From NCBI RefSeq assembly GCF_025370785.1, contig NZ_JAMXFA010000038.1, positions 1 to 63,628 on the forward strand: a stretch of DNA of 63,628 nt, written 5' to 3'. The first letter of the stretch is position 1. Each line of letters opens with the position of its first letter. The notes under the pieces are model-generated. The model saw only the letters and a list, made by a program, of their open reading frames with translations. It was not told the DNA's origin and searched no databases. The stretch is from Laspinema olomoucense D3b. GTDB taxonomy: Bacteria; Cyanobacteriota; Cyanobacteriia; Cyanobacteriales; Laspinemataceae. A program made the position numbers and the translations under genes. This document shows, one piece after another, positions 28,877 through 36,384 of the stretch.

Positions 28877-30247
28877 TTATTTCCAGCGATTTTTTAATTC
28901 CGGATTTTGATTTAAAACCCCCACAATTGAATCGGCAATATAAGTTGTAAATACTTGATTGCCCGTTTGGTTATAATGACAACAACTATCAATGTAAACA
29001 ATTTCATTCACATTGTCGAAGATTTTTGTCGCATTAAAAATCGGGATATTTTCGGTTTTTAACTGTTCTATCGTTTGGAGTAAAGCCGGATATCCCTTCT
29101 GCACCCCACCTTGATATGGATGATTTTCAATAATGGCTAATTTTCGCTCATCCTCACTAAACGATCGCCCGGTGGGATAATACTGATTGGGCTGAATAAA
29201 ATGGAAATACAGACTATTTTGATTTTCCAAAGATTGCTTCATCAACCGCGATGAATTTCCCCATAACTCTGCCATTTTCTTAAATGCTGTGTCTACATCC
29301 ACCACTTCCTGGGGATTTTCAATTTTGAGGATAAAATCTTGTTCGGGATTTTGTTGTTTTTGCCCTCGAATTTTCTCAAATGCCATTAAATTTTCTTGAT
29401 ATTTCCTCGCCGCTGCCTGAGTGGAAACAACTCGGAATAAATAAGTAGAAGCTAATTTACTTTCTTGTAAACTTTCCTGCCTTTGTATTAACTCTTCTCG
29501 ATTTTCCACAATTTTGGCGATCGCACTCAGTTCATCCACCCCTAAATTATTACTGGCAACATCCCGCAGCGGCAACAAATGCTGAACACTCGGCATAGAA
29601 AGCGCAATATTTTCCTGATAATTCAGATGAGATAAGGCGACTTCATTAAATCCATCAATATTAATGACAAAATCAAATTCTTGTCCCAAAGACAAGATAT
29701 AATTTAAAATAAGTAGTTGTTGCGGTTGCTTATATCCCCCCAAAGCAAAGGGCAGAATAATAATTTCTTTATTGGCTAACTCGGGAATTTTCTCTTTCAG
29801 GGTTTTAGTCAGCACTTGATTTTCACTTTCATACATCGCAAAGTTACTCGCAACCGAACCCCCGAAGACCCCGATAATCACTTGATTCGGGTTTTGCCGG
29901 ATAAAGGGATAGTCATAATCCGAAGGAAACCCCCAATTATTAGCCGGGAAAACCCGGGTAGAAAACTCTAAATTTACAGGCTGGTTTGGTTTTAGAACAT
30001 ATCCAAAAAAGGGATGAAGTCTTTCCAGGATCGTTTCATCCGTGGCAGTTTGATTCAGCGGTAATCCCAACTGGGCGATCGCCTCATTCGTTGAGCGATC
30101 GCTGCGAGTATAAAACAGTTGTTTATATTTACTCCAATATAAAGCCGCCGCCCCTAACTCGATAAAAATAGCCAAAAAAACCAGATTAATTAAAGTAATT
30201 TTAACAATTTCTGGTAATTTTTTTGGTAATTCAGTCAATTTTTTCAT
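28877..30247 (-). CDS. Membrane-anchored SGNH/GDSL-like hydrolase of the carbamoyltransferase cassette
   Basis: Last gene of the sxtI-J-K-like cassette. After one N-terminal membrane helix (LINLVFLAIFIELGAAALYW), the protein has an SGNH-type layout: GVFGGSVASNFAMYE holds the nucleophile Ser and oxyanion Gly, VINIDGFNEVAL the Asn block, and YIDSCCHYNQTGNQVF the terminal Asp-x-x-His. It probably works on the periplasmic side, adding or removing acyl groups from a glycan or metabolite; substrate unknown. I start at the ATG at 30247 (MKKLTELPKKLPEIV), giving 456 residues; the frame is open 32 codons further, to 30343. Confidence 0.8.
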   Translation of the reverse strand: MKKLTELPKKLPEIVKITLINLVFLAIFIELGAAALYWSKYKQLFYTRSDRSTNEAIAQLGLPLNQTATDETILERLHPFFGYVLKPNQPVNLEFSTRVFPANNWGFPSDYDYPFIRQNPNQVIIGVFGGSVASNFAMYESENQVLTKTLKEKIPELANKEIIILPFALGGYKQPQQLLILNYILSLGQEFDFVINIDGFNEVALSHLNYQENIALSMPSVQHLLPLRDVASNNLGVDELSAIAKIVENREELIQRQESLQESKLASTYLFRVVSTQAAARKYQENLMAFEKIRGQKQQNPEQDFILKIENPQEVVDVDTAFKKMAELWGNSSRLMKQSLENQNSLYFHFIQPNQYYPTGRSFSEDERKLAIIENHPYQGGVQKGYPALLQTIEQLKTENIPIFNATKIFDNVNEIVYIDSCCHYNQTGNQVFTTYIADSIVGVLNQNPELKNRWK

Positions 30248-30346
30248 AAATTTATCAGCTAATTTCACTGGATAGGATAAAGGTTCTCCCCAGGAGTGGG
30301 AGAATCTTGCTCCCAATCTCCTGGAGTAATCCCAGACAGGCAACCG

Positions 30347-30511
30347 TTAAAACAACGTGTAAATAAAGGGGGCGATCGCCGATGCCTGAGTCAACACAAT
30401 CACCCCGCCCAGTAACACCAAAGTAATAATTAAAGGAGCCATCCAGTATTTTTTACGCTCCCTTAAAAATCCCCATAAATCCTTGATAAAATCCCAAATT
30501 GATTCAAACAT
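30347..30511 (-). CDS. DUF5989 / SxtK-like small membrane protein
   Basis: A 54-residue protein too short for a standard ORF list. It begins MFESIWDFIKDLWGFLRERK, then a membrane helix (WMAPLIITLVLLGGVIVL), and ends IAPFIYTLF. Its ATG overlaps the stop of the SxtJ-like gene as TAATG, showing translational coupling. The 165-bp length equals, as I recall it, that of sxtK in saxitoxin clusters, where the gene also follows sxtI and sxtJ. Function unknown; the conserved neighbourhood suggests it assists the carbamoyltransferase at the membrane. Confidence 0.85.
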   Translation of the reverse strand: MFESIWDFIKDLWGFLRERKKYWMAPLIITLVLLGGVIVLTQASAIAPFIYTLF

Positions 30512-30942
30512 TAAAACGGTTTCTCCATACTTTCGCGATTTCTCCGGGTGCTAGAAACCCGGTAACTCTCTAGCTTCGCATCCAAGCGGCGTGCCATCGG
30601 GTCTTTTTTAAACACTCCCCGCATGACTAATCCCATCGGCATCAACAACAAATAGTAAATAATCCCTAAAATAATCCGGCTATTAATCGCCCCTAGAAAC
30701 AGTCCAACTTTCATCCAACCGTGATAAACCGGGTCTAAAGTTTTGGGAGCAATTAACGCCCAAGCCCACAACACCCCCGCCACAATCCAAGGCCAAATTG
30801 GCAGAGAATGAGCGCGAATCCAAGGAATTAATAACCCAAATAACCCTACAAAAATTGCTCCAGTAACCAGTCCAAATTCACGCAATCCTTTTTTATCCAG
30901 CTTCGGAATCGTATGAGTCATAACCAAGGCATCAGCCATCAA
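30511..30942 (-). CDS. SxtJ family membrane protein
   Basis: A 143-residue protein with three or four membrane segments (FGLVTGAIFVGLFGLLIPWI, WPWIVAGVLWAWALI, IILGIIYYLLLMPMGLVMRG) and a basic C-terminal tail (RRLDAKLESYRVSSTRRN). The segment PMGLVMRG followed by KKDPMARRLD is typical of SxtJ. The start could be either of the first Met codons. It lies between the carbamoyltransferase and the SxtK-like gene and overlaps the latter. Biochemical role unknown in any organism to my knowledge. Confidence 0.85.
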   Translation of the reverse strand: MMADALVMTHTIPKLDKKGLREFGLVTGAIFVGLFGLLIPWIRAHSLPIWPWIVAGVLWAWALIAPKTLDPVYHGWMKVGLFLGAINSRIILGIIYYLLLMPMGLVMRGVFKKDPMARRLDAKLESYRVSSTRRNRESMEKPF

Positions 30943-30968
30943 AAATAACAGAGCTTTTTCTCAAAATA

Positions 30969-31084
30969 AGCCCGCGCAGGCGGGCTTCGTCCGGATAGCC
31001 CCACCCTTGAGGGTGCGGGCTTTTCCCAAATAGCCCGCGCAGGCGGGCTTCGTCCGGATAGCCCCACCCTTGAGGGTGCGGGCT
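30969..31084. repeat. Two tandem copies of a 53-bp double-hairpin repeat
   Basis: Positions 30969-31021 and 31032-31084 are identical. Each unit has two stems: AGCCCGCGCAGGCGGGCT, then a TCGTCCGGAT linker, then AGCCCCACCCTTGAGGG continuing TGCGGGCT. It lies between the carbamoyltransferase and the SxtJ-like gene, so it could attenuate transcription within the cassette. The layout resembles REP/BIME-type elements. Confidence 0.92.
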
Positions 31085-31094
31085 AATTCCTAAC

Positions 31095-32969
31095 TTAATC
31101 TAATTCAAATTCTTGCTTCCAAGACTCATCCTTTTTCCAAGGTATTTGCTCACTCTTCGGTAACAAGAAATTCTCAATCACCAAATAATCCATCTCGGTC
31201 CGCATAAAACAGCGATAGGCATCTTCTGGGGTACAAACAATCGGTTCACCGCGCACATTAAACGAGGTATTTACCAATACCCCACAGCCAGTTTTTGCTT
31301 CAAATTGACGGATTAACTCATAGTACCGAGGATTGGTTTCTTTGTGCACCGTTTGGATCCGGGCGGAATAATCCACATGAGTCACCGCTGGGATTTGCGA
31401 TCGCGGCACGTTCAGTTTCTCAATCCCAAATAATAACTCCTGTTCCGCCGTCATGGGAATCCGTAACCCCTCTTTCACTGCTGCCACCAGCAACATATAA
31501 GGACTCGCCGAATCTATCTCAAAATAATCAGAAACGCGATCGCTTAATACCGAAGGGGCAAAGGGTCGAAATGACTCCCGATACTTAATTTTTAGGTTCA
31601 TCACAGACTGCATTTTAGCACTGCGCGGGTCACCAATAATCGATCGCCCACCTAACGCCCTGGGACCAAATTCCATCCGTCCTTGGAACCATCCCACCAC
31701 ATTTTCATCGGCTAAAATTTCCCCTAATCGAGGCAACAATTCCTCATCATCCAACCGATAATATTTTGCCTGGACTGCATCCAAATAGGACCGGATTTCC
31801 TCATCCCCAAACTTCGGCCCTAAATAAGACCCTTTCATGCGATCGCCCACGGTCAAATTCTGCTTAGGCGAGTCTTCAATCTCCGAATTGACTACCCGAG
31901 GTTGCTCACCATACTGATACCAACCCGCTAATGCCGCCCCTAATGCGCCTCCGGCATCTCCTGCCGCTGGTTGAATCCAAATTCCCTTAAAAGCGCTTTC
32001 CCGCAATAGTCTACCATTAGCAACACAATTTAACGCCACTCCTCCAGCTAAACACAAATAATCCGCTTCTAACTCTTTATGCACCGTTTTCGCCAGACGC
32101 AATACCACCTCTTCCGTGACATATTGAATCGAACTGGCGATATCCATTTCTTTCTGAGTTAACTTCCCTTCTGGAGGGCGCGGCGGTCCTCCAAATAACT
32201 CATCAAACTTGCGATTAGTCATAGTTAAACCCGTCGCATAGTTGAAATAATCCATATTTAAACGGAACGTGCCATCATCCCTTAAATCAATTAAATGATT
32301 CAGGATTTTATCAATATATTTGGGTTCCCCATAAGGCGCTAACCCCATCAATTTATACTCCCCCGAATTTACCTTAAATCCGGTGTAGTAAGTAAACGCA
32401 GAATAGAGCAATCCTAAAGAGTGGGGAAAATCAATTTCCCATTGGGGAATCAGTTGATTGCCATCCCCTAACCAAACCGAAGTCGTTGCCCATTCCCCCA
32501 CCCCGTCCAAACACATCACTGCCGCCCGTTGAAACGGGCTCGGAAAAAAGGCACTCGCCGCATGAGCTTGATGATGTTCAGTAAATAAAAGCTGAGGCAA
32601 TTGGGAGGTTTTACATCCGGCAAACTTCGCCAATTCTTGTTTTAAAATAGTTTTTAAATAGAGTTTTTCTTTTAACCAAACAGGCATAGCAGTAATAAAG
32701 GAACGAAACCCTTTCGGCGCATAAGACAAATAGGTTTCTAACAGCCGCTCAAATTTAACCAGCGGTTTATCATAAAATATAATTTGGTCTAACTCATTGA
32801 GGGAGAGATTGGCCTCTTGAAGACAATAAGAAATTGCACTTTGAGGAAATCGAGCATCATGCTTTTTCCGCGAAAATCTTTCTTCCTGTGCCGCCGCAAT
32901 AATATCGCCCTCAATCACTAAAGCCGCTGCGCTATCGTGATAGTAACCGGAAATTCCCAGAATTTTCAT
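31095..32969 (-). CDS. Carbamoyltransferase (NodU/CmcH/SxtI family)
   Basis: Transfers a carbamoyl group from carbamoyl phosphate through carbamoyl-AMP to a hydroxyl of a sugar or secondary metabolite. The N-terminal Kae1-like domain has MKILGISGYYHDSAAALV and the metal-binding LLFTEHHQAHAASAFFPSPF (about residue 130 on). The C-terminal TobZ/YrdC-like domain has GWFQGRMEFGPRALGGRSII and a terminal TGCGVLVNTSFNVRGEPIV. 624 residues, full length. It is the first gene of a minus-strand cassette with SxtJ- and SxtK-like genes and an SGNH hydrolase. Its acceptor is unknown. Confidence 0.94.
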   Translation of the reverse strand: MKILGISGYYHDSAAALVIEGDIIAAAQEERFSRKKHDARFPQSAISYCLQEANLSLNELDQIIFYDKPLVKFERLLETYLSYAPKGFRSFITAMPVWLKEKLYLKTILKQELAKFAGCKTSQLPQLLFTEHHQAHAASAFFPSPFQRAAVMCLDGVGEWATTSVWLGDGNQLIPQWEIDFPHSLGLLYSAFTYYTGFKVNSGEYKLMGLAPYGEPKYIDKILNHLIDLRDDGTFRLNMDYFNYATGLTMTNRKFDELFGGPPRPPEGKLTQKEMDIASSIQYVTEEVVLRLAKTVHKELEADYLCLAGGVALNCVANGRLLRESAFKGIWIQPAAGDAGGALGAALAGWYQYGEQPRVVNSEIEDSPKQNLTVGDRMKGSYLGPKFGDEEIRSYLDAVQAKYYRLDDEELLPRLGEILADENVVGWFQGRMEFGPRALGGRSIIGDPRSAKMQSVMNLKIKYRESFRPFAPSVLSDRVSDYFEIDSASPYMLLVAAVKEGLRIPMTAEQELLFGIEKLNVPRSQIPAVTHVDYSARIQTVHKETNPRYYELIRQFEAKTGCGVLVNTSFNVRGEPIVCTPEDAYRCFMRTEMDYLVIENFLLPKSEQIPWKKDESWKQEFELD

Positions 32970-33086
32970 AGATCGTCTTTTTGCCCTTTTTGAAAGATGA
33001 GATAGAGATGAGATTCAGTCAACTCGCACCCTCGATTCTGCACTCCAAGTCCCTGGTTTCTATCGGTTTATACCTTGGTCAGGGAA

Positions 33087-34514
33087 TTATCGCCGCCAAT
33101 TAAACCAAATGTCAAGCAGGGTCTGCCACCCTGTATTTTGCTTGAACCGTCCCTCCTGCCAGAGTTGGGCCGTTTGTTGATTAATCTCCGACAGACTGGG
33201 CCAAATATGGGGTAAAGTGGCGATCGCCTCAACCTTCAATTTGTTTTGCATCCCTAACGCAAAACTGTGAATTAGTTCCGATGCGCCCGGTCCCAAAATA
33301 TGAGCGCCCAAAATTTCTCCCTTTTTCCGGACCAAGACCTTACAAAAACCCGTTGTTTCCTCCTGCAATCGACCCCCAGCAATCCCTTTAAAATATTGCC
33401 TCAAAACAACCACATCATCATATTGATGTTTTGCTTGGGGTTCAGTCAGTCCGACTCGGGCAATTTCCGGATAGGTCTGGAAGGCCCAGGGAATGCCCCA
33501 ATAATTAACCCGATGACGGGGTAAAAACAAGGCATTTTTTACGGCGATTTTAGCTTCATGTCGGGCTACATTAACGAGGGGATAGCCCCCTGCTAGGTTC
33601 CCACAGCCATAGATACGCCGGTTTGTTGTTTGTAATTTAGAGTTAAGTTGCACTCTTTGACCTAGGGGGGTCCGGTAGAATTTCACGCCCACGCTTTCTA
33701 AGTTTAATCCGTGAATATTGGATTGGAAACCACAGGCGAGGAAAATTTCATCGCAGGCGATCGCCCGGTTTTCCGTCTGGACAATCTTTTTCCCTTGCCT
33801 CGATTCCACCGCCCTTACTGGGGTATCGGTCAAGACAAGAATCCCATCTGCTTCGAGTTGTGCCTGAATTAATTGCGCCGCTTCAGGGTCTTCTTTCGGC
33901 AAAATCTGGGGTGCAGAAGTAATCAGGGTCACGGCAATTCCCAACCGGACGAGGACTTGTGCCAGTTCAATCCCATTCGGATCGCTGCCAATAATTGCAA
34001 TCGTATTCGGGAGAGCTCCTTCGGTGAGGTGATGGAAGGTTTCCCGGGTGAGGTATCTCGTGGTTGCCAGTCCCGGGATGTCAGGAATCGCTGACTGAAA
34101 ACTGGGGGCTAATAAATAATGGCGAGAAATTAGGCGTCTACTCTTAATATCTAGCGCTAGTTGTGGTGTAGAGCAAAACTCTCCGGCCTCCGCAATCACA
34201 TCAATGCCCTGAGAAGCGAGAACTGCCGGGGACCATTCCTCCCCTAGGGATGCGAGGGCCTGGGTCGAGCGGTCTAGGGCGCGGGCCAGTTCCGGAACGT
34301 CCTTGGGAAATGGCGCACCCCAGAGAATCGAAGGGGAATCAAATAACTCCGCTGTTTGTACAGGTCCGGTCCCCTCAAAGAATGGAGGGGCATTCACTGC
34401 CTGTTGAGGCGGTTGGACCAGGGCCACTCGCGCTTGCAGTTTGGCGGCTGCGATCGCCGCTTCTATTCCCGGGCGAGTGCCGCCAATAACGACTAAATCG
34501 TAATCCAAGGTCAC
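33087..34514 (-). CDS. Flavin disulfide-reductase homologue lacking redox cysteines
   Basis: A 475-residue pyridine-nucleotide oxidoreductase with an FAD motif (DYDLVVIGGTRPGIEAAIAA), an NAD(P) motif (TIAIIGSDPNGIELAQVLVR, about residue 170), the second FAD motif (RRIYGCGNLAGGYPLVN) and the dimerisation domain with GAHILGPGASELIH and LPHIWPSLSE, which keeps the catalytic His. The redox-active CxxxxC expected near residue 45 is absent: that stretch reads PPFFEGTGPVQTAELF. It is therefore not an ordinary lipoamide or mercuric reductase. It lies 18 bases after the CobD-like gene on the same strand. Confidence 0.85.
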   Translation of the reverse strand: MTLDYDLVVIGGTRPGIEAAIAAAKLQARVALVQPPQQAVNAPPFFEGTGPVQTAELFDSPSILWGAPFPKDVPELARALDRSTQALASLGEEWSPAVLASQGIDVIAEAGEFCSTPQLALDIKSRRLISRHYLLAPSFQSAIPDIPGLATTRYLTRETFHHLTEGALPNTIAIIGSDPNGIELAQVLVRLGIAVTLITSAPQILPKEDPEAAQLIQAQLEADGILVLTDTPVRAVESRQGKKIVQTENRAIACDEIFLACGFQSNIHGLNLESVGVKFYRTPLGQRVQLNSKLQTTNRRIYGCGNLAGGYPLVNVARHEAKIAVKNALFLPRHRVNYWGIPWAFQTYPEIARVGLTEPQAKHQYDDVVVLRQYFKGIAGGRLQEETTGFCKVLVRKKGEILGAHILGPGASELIHSFALGMQNKLKVEAIATLPHIWPSLSEINQQTAQLWQEGRFKQNTGWQTLLDIWFNWRR

Positions 34515-34532
34515 GGTGTTCGATTCCCCAAT

Positions 34533-35645
34533 CTAGGACAAAATATCGGTTAAGGCGGCAATCAGGCGCTGGTTTTCTTCCGGGAGACGCACCGCCACTC
34601 GAAAATAGGCGTCGCCGAGTTCGGGAAAACTCAGACAGTCCCGGATCAGGATGCGGTGACGGGTGAGTAGGTCCCGTTGCAGTTGGGAACAGGAGGTCCG
34701 CGATCGCACCAGTAAGAAATTCGCCGCTGAGGGCAGGGGCTGCAATCCGGCTATTCCGGCTAACCCGTCAAACAACTGCGATCGCGCCGGAGGCAACCAG
34801 GCCCAAGTTTGTTCCTGAAAGGCCGTATCCTGCACCACCGCTTCCCCTGCTGCTGCTGCTAGGATATTGACCGGCCAGGGGTCGCGCCACTGTTGCCAGC
34901 GTTGCAGGCGATCGGGATGGGCGATCGCATAGCCCAAGCGGAGTCCAGGCATAGAGTAAAACTTCGTCAGCGATCGCAGAATCACTAAACTAGGATAATC
35001 CTGGACCACCGTCACCAAACTTTCCTGGTCCCCTGGGGGGAGAAAATCCATAAAGGCTTCATCCACCACCACCAGAGCAAAATGCTCCAAATAGGGCAGA
35101 ATTGCGGTTTTTGAAAACAGTTGACCCGTCGGATTGTGCGGATTATTCAGCAACAAACCCCCCGGGGCTTTCTGTTGCTGCAATTTAGGAATGAGGCAGT
35201 CCAGTCCCGGGGGGGTTTTAGCAGTCGCTTCACCCACCCCCAGGAATCCCCCTTCCTCATCTCCCAAAAGGGGACAATCCACCACCGTTGCACCAAAAGT
35301 TTGCAGACAGCGACGGTAATCGCCAAAGGCGGGGGTTAACAGAAACGTGGTAGGGAGGGTGGATAATTCCCATCCGGCCCAGGTTAACAACTCTGCCGCC
35401 CCATTACCGGGCAGGATCCACTCCAGAGGAAGACTGCAAGCCTGACCCAACTGCGATCGCAAGGAAGAGTAGCTGGGGTCAGGGTAGTTTCGCAGTTCGC
35501 CCAAGTGGCTGTGAATCGCTGTATTGACCGATGGGGGCGGCCCCAACGGACTGATACTGGCCGAGAAATCCAGGATAGAGGAAGGGGGACAGCCTGCCAG
35601 AGTTGCGGCCCAGGCTAAATTCCCCCCATGCTTTGGCTGATTCAA
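34533..35645 (-). CDS. cobD: Threonine-phosphate decarboxylase-like aminotransferase (CobD family)
   Basis: A PLP enzyme of aminotransferase fold type I. The opening KHGGNLAWAATLAGCPPSSI, the ILDFSASISPLGPP and YPDPSYSSLRSQL segments and the PLP lysine in LRSLTKFYSMPGLRLGYAIA are typical of CobD, which makes (R)-1-amino-2-propanol phosphate for the nucleotide loop of cobamides. Histidinol-phosphate aminotransferase is the nearest alternative, but the KHGG N-terminus favours CobD. 370 residues. The oxidoreductase gene follows within 20 bases; HU lies just upstream on the same strand. Confidence 0.82.
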   Translation of the reverse strand: MNQPKHGGNLAWAATLAGCPPSSILDFSASISPLGPPPSVNTAIHSHLGELRNYPDPSYSSLRSQLGQACSLPLEWILPGNGAAELLTWAGWELSTLPTTFLLTPAFGDYRRCLQTFGATVVDCPLLGDEEGGFLGVGEATAKTPPGLDCLIPKLQQQKAPGGLLLNNPHNPTGQLFSKTAILPYLEHFALVVVDEAFMDFLPPGDQESLVTVVQDYPSLVILRSLTKFYSMPGLRLGYAIAHPDRLQRWQQWRDPWPVNILAAAAGEAVVQDTAFQEQTWAWLPPARSQLFDGLAGIAGLQPLPSAANFLLVRSRTSCSQLQRDLLTRHRILIRDCLSFPELGDAYFRVAVRLPEENQRLIAALTDILS

Positions 35646-35668
35646 AGGGCAGTCGGGATGTGACTCCC

Positions 35669-35947
35669 TTATTTAGGAGCCACTTTTTCTTTAAAGAACT
35701 TACCAGCAGAGAAGGCAGGGACCTTGGTTGCCGGAATTTCCATTTTGTCGCCGGTTTTGGGGTTGCGACCTTCACGCGCTTTGCGCTCACGAGCTTCAAA
35801 CGAGCCAAATCCCACCAGGGTCACTTTATCCCCAGAGGAGACCGCTTCGATAATGGCATCGAGGGCCGCAGTCAGGACCGCATCCGCTTGTTTTTTGGTG
35901 ACGTTAGCCTTCTCAGCTACAACATCGACGAGTTCACCTTTGTTCAT
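35669..35947 (-). CDS. hup: HU family DNA-binding protein
   Basis: A 92-residue nucleoid protein that bends DNA as a dimer. Typical features are MNKGELVDVVAEKANVTKKQ at the N-terminus, the VTLVGFGSFEARERKAREGR core and the DNA-wrapping arm NPKTGDKMEIPATKVPAFSA. It sits 23 bases upstream of the CobD-like gene on the same strand and has its own 430-base upstream region. Confidence 0.96.
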   Translation of the reverse strand: MNKGELVDVVAEKANVTKKQADAVLTAALDAIIEAVSSGDKVTLVGFGSFEARERKAREGRNPKTGDKMEIPATKVPAFSAGKFFKEKVAPK

Positions 35948-36384
35948 TTTGTTACTCCGTACAGGTTAATTTGAGTGAATCTAAGGGACCTGAATTGCCA
36001 CGGCAATTTGGTAGGTCTCTTAGGTAGTTTAAGGGAGGAATCAGAAATAAATCGCTGAAACTCCCACTGATTCGACTTTTCACTGCATTATTCTAAAGGG
36101 TGTCAACCCAATATGGATCGGTGAAACCTTTAATTTATATAGATTTGAGGATTTTTTTTTCATTTTTCCCCCGGTGGGGTCAATGGATCCATCAAAGAGT
36201 TGTCACGGCTCCTAGAACAATTGTAGCTACAGGTGATTTCCGGAAACTGCTTAAAACAATAAAACCACCTGTTTTTTAGGGAACAGGAGGTTTTATTTTG
36301 TCTCCATTCTAGTCTGGGAAGTCACCCCAAAAAATAAATCTAAAGGAATAGAAGCCAGCAGTGGGGTCAGATCAACCTACAAAA
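35948..36384. other. Intergenic region between pilQ and hup
   Basis: About 440 bases: the AT-rich hup promoter zone on the right-hand gene's 5' side and the pilQ terminator at 36254-36300. No coding sequence seen. Confidence 0.55.
36254..36300 (-). terminator. Rho-independent terminator downstream of pilQ
   Basis: AAAACCACCTGTT (36261-36273) pairs with AACAGGAGGTTTT (36282-36294) with one mismatch. On the minus strand it is followed by ATTGTTTT. It lies about 90 bases after the pilQ stop and closes the pil operon. Confidence 0.75.

Noticed and set aside
30969-31084. CRISPR repeat pair
   Set aside because: Only two copies with a 10-base gap, each made of two hairpins; no cas genes nearby.
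34510-34532. tRNA T-arm-like GTTCGATTCCCC
   Set aside because: It falls in an 18-base gap between two coding genes with no room for a tRNA and no other arms.
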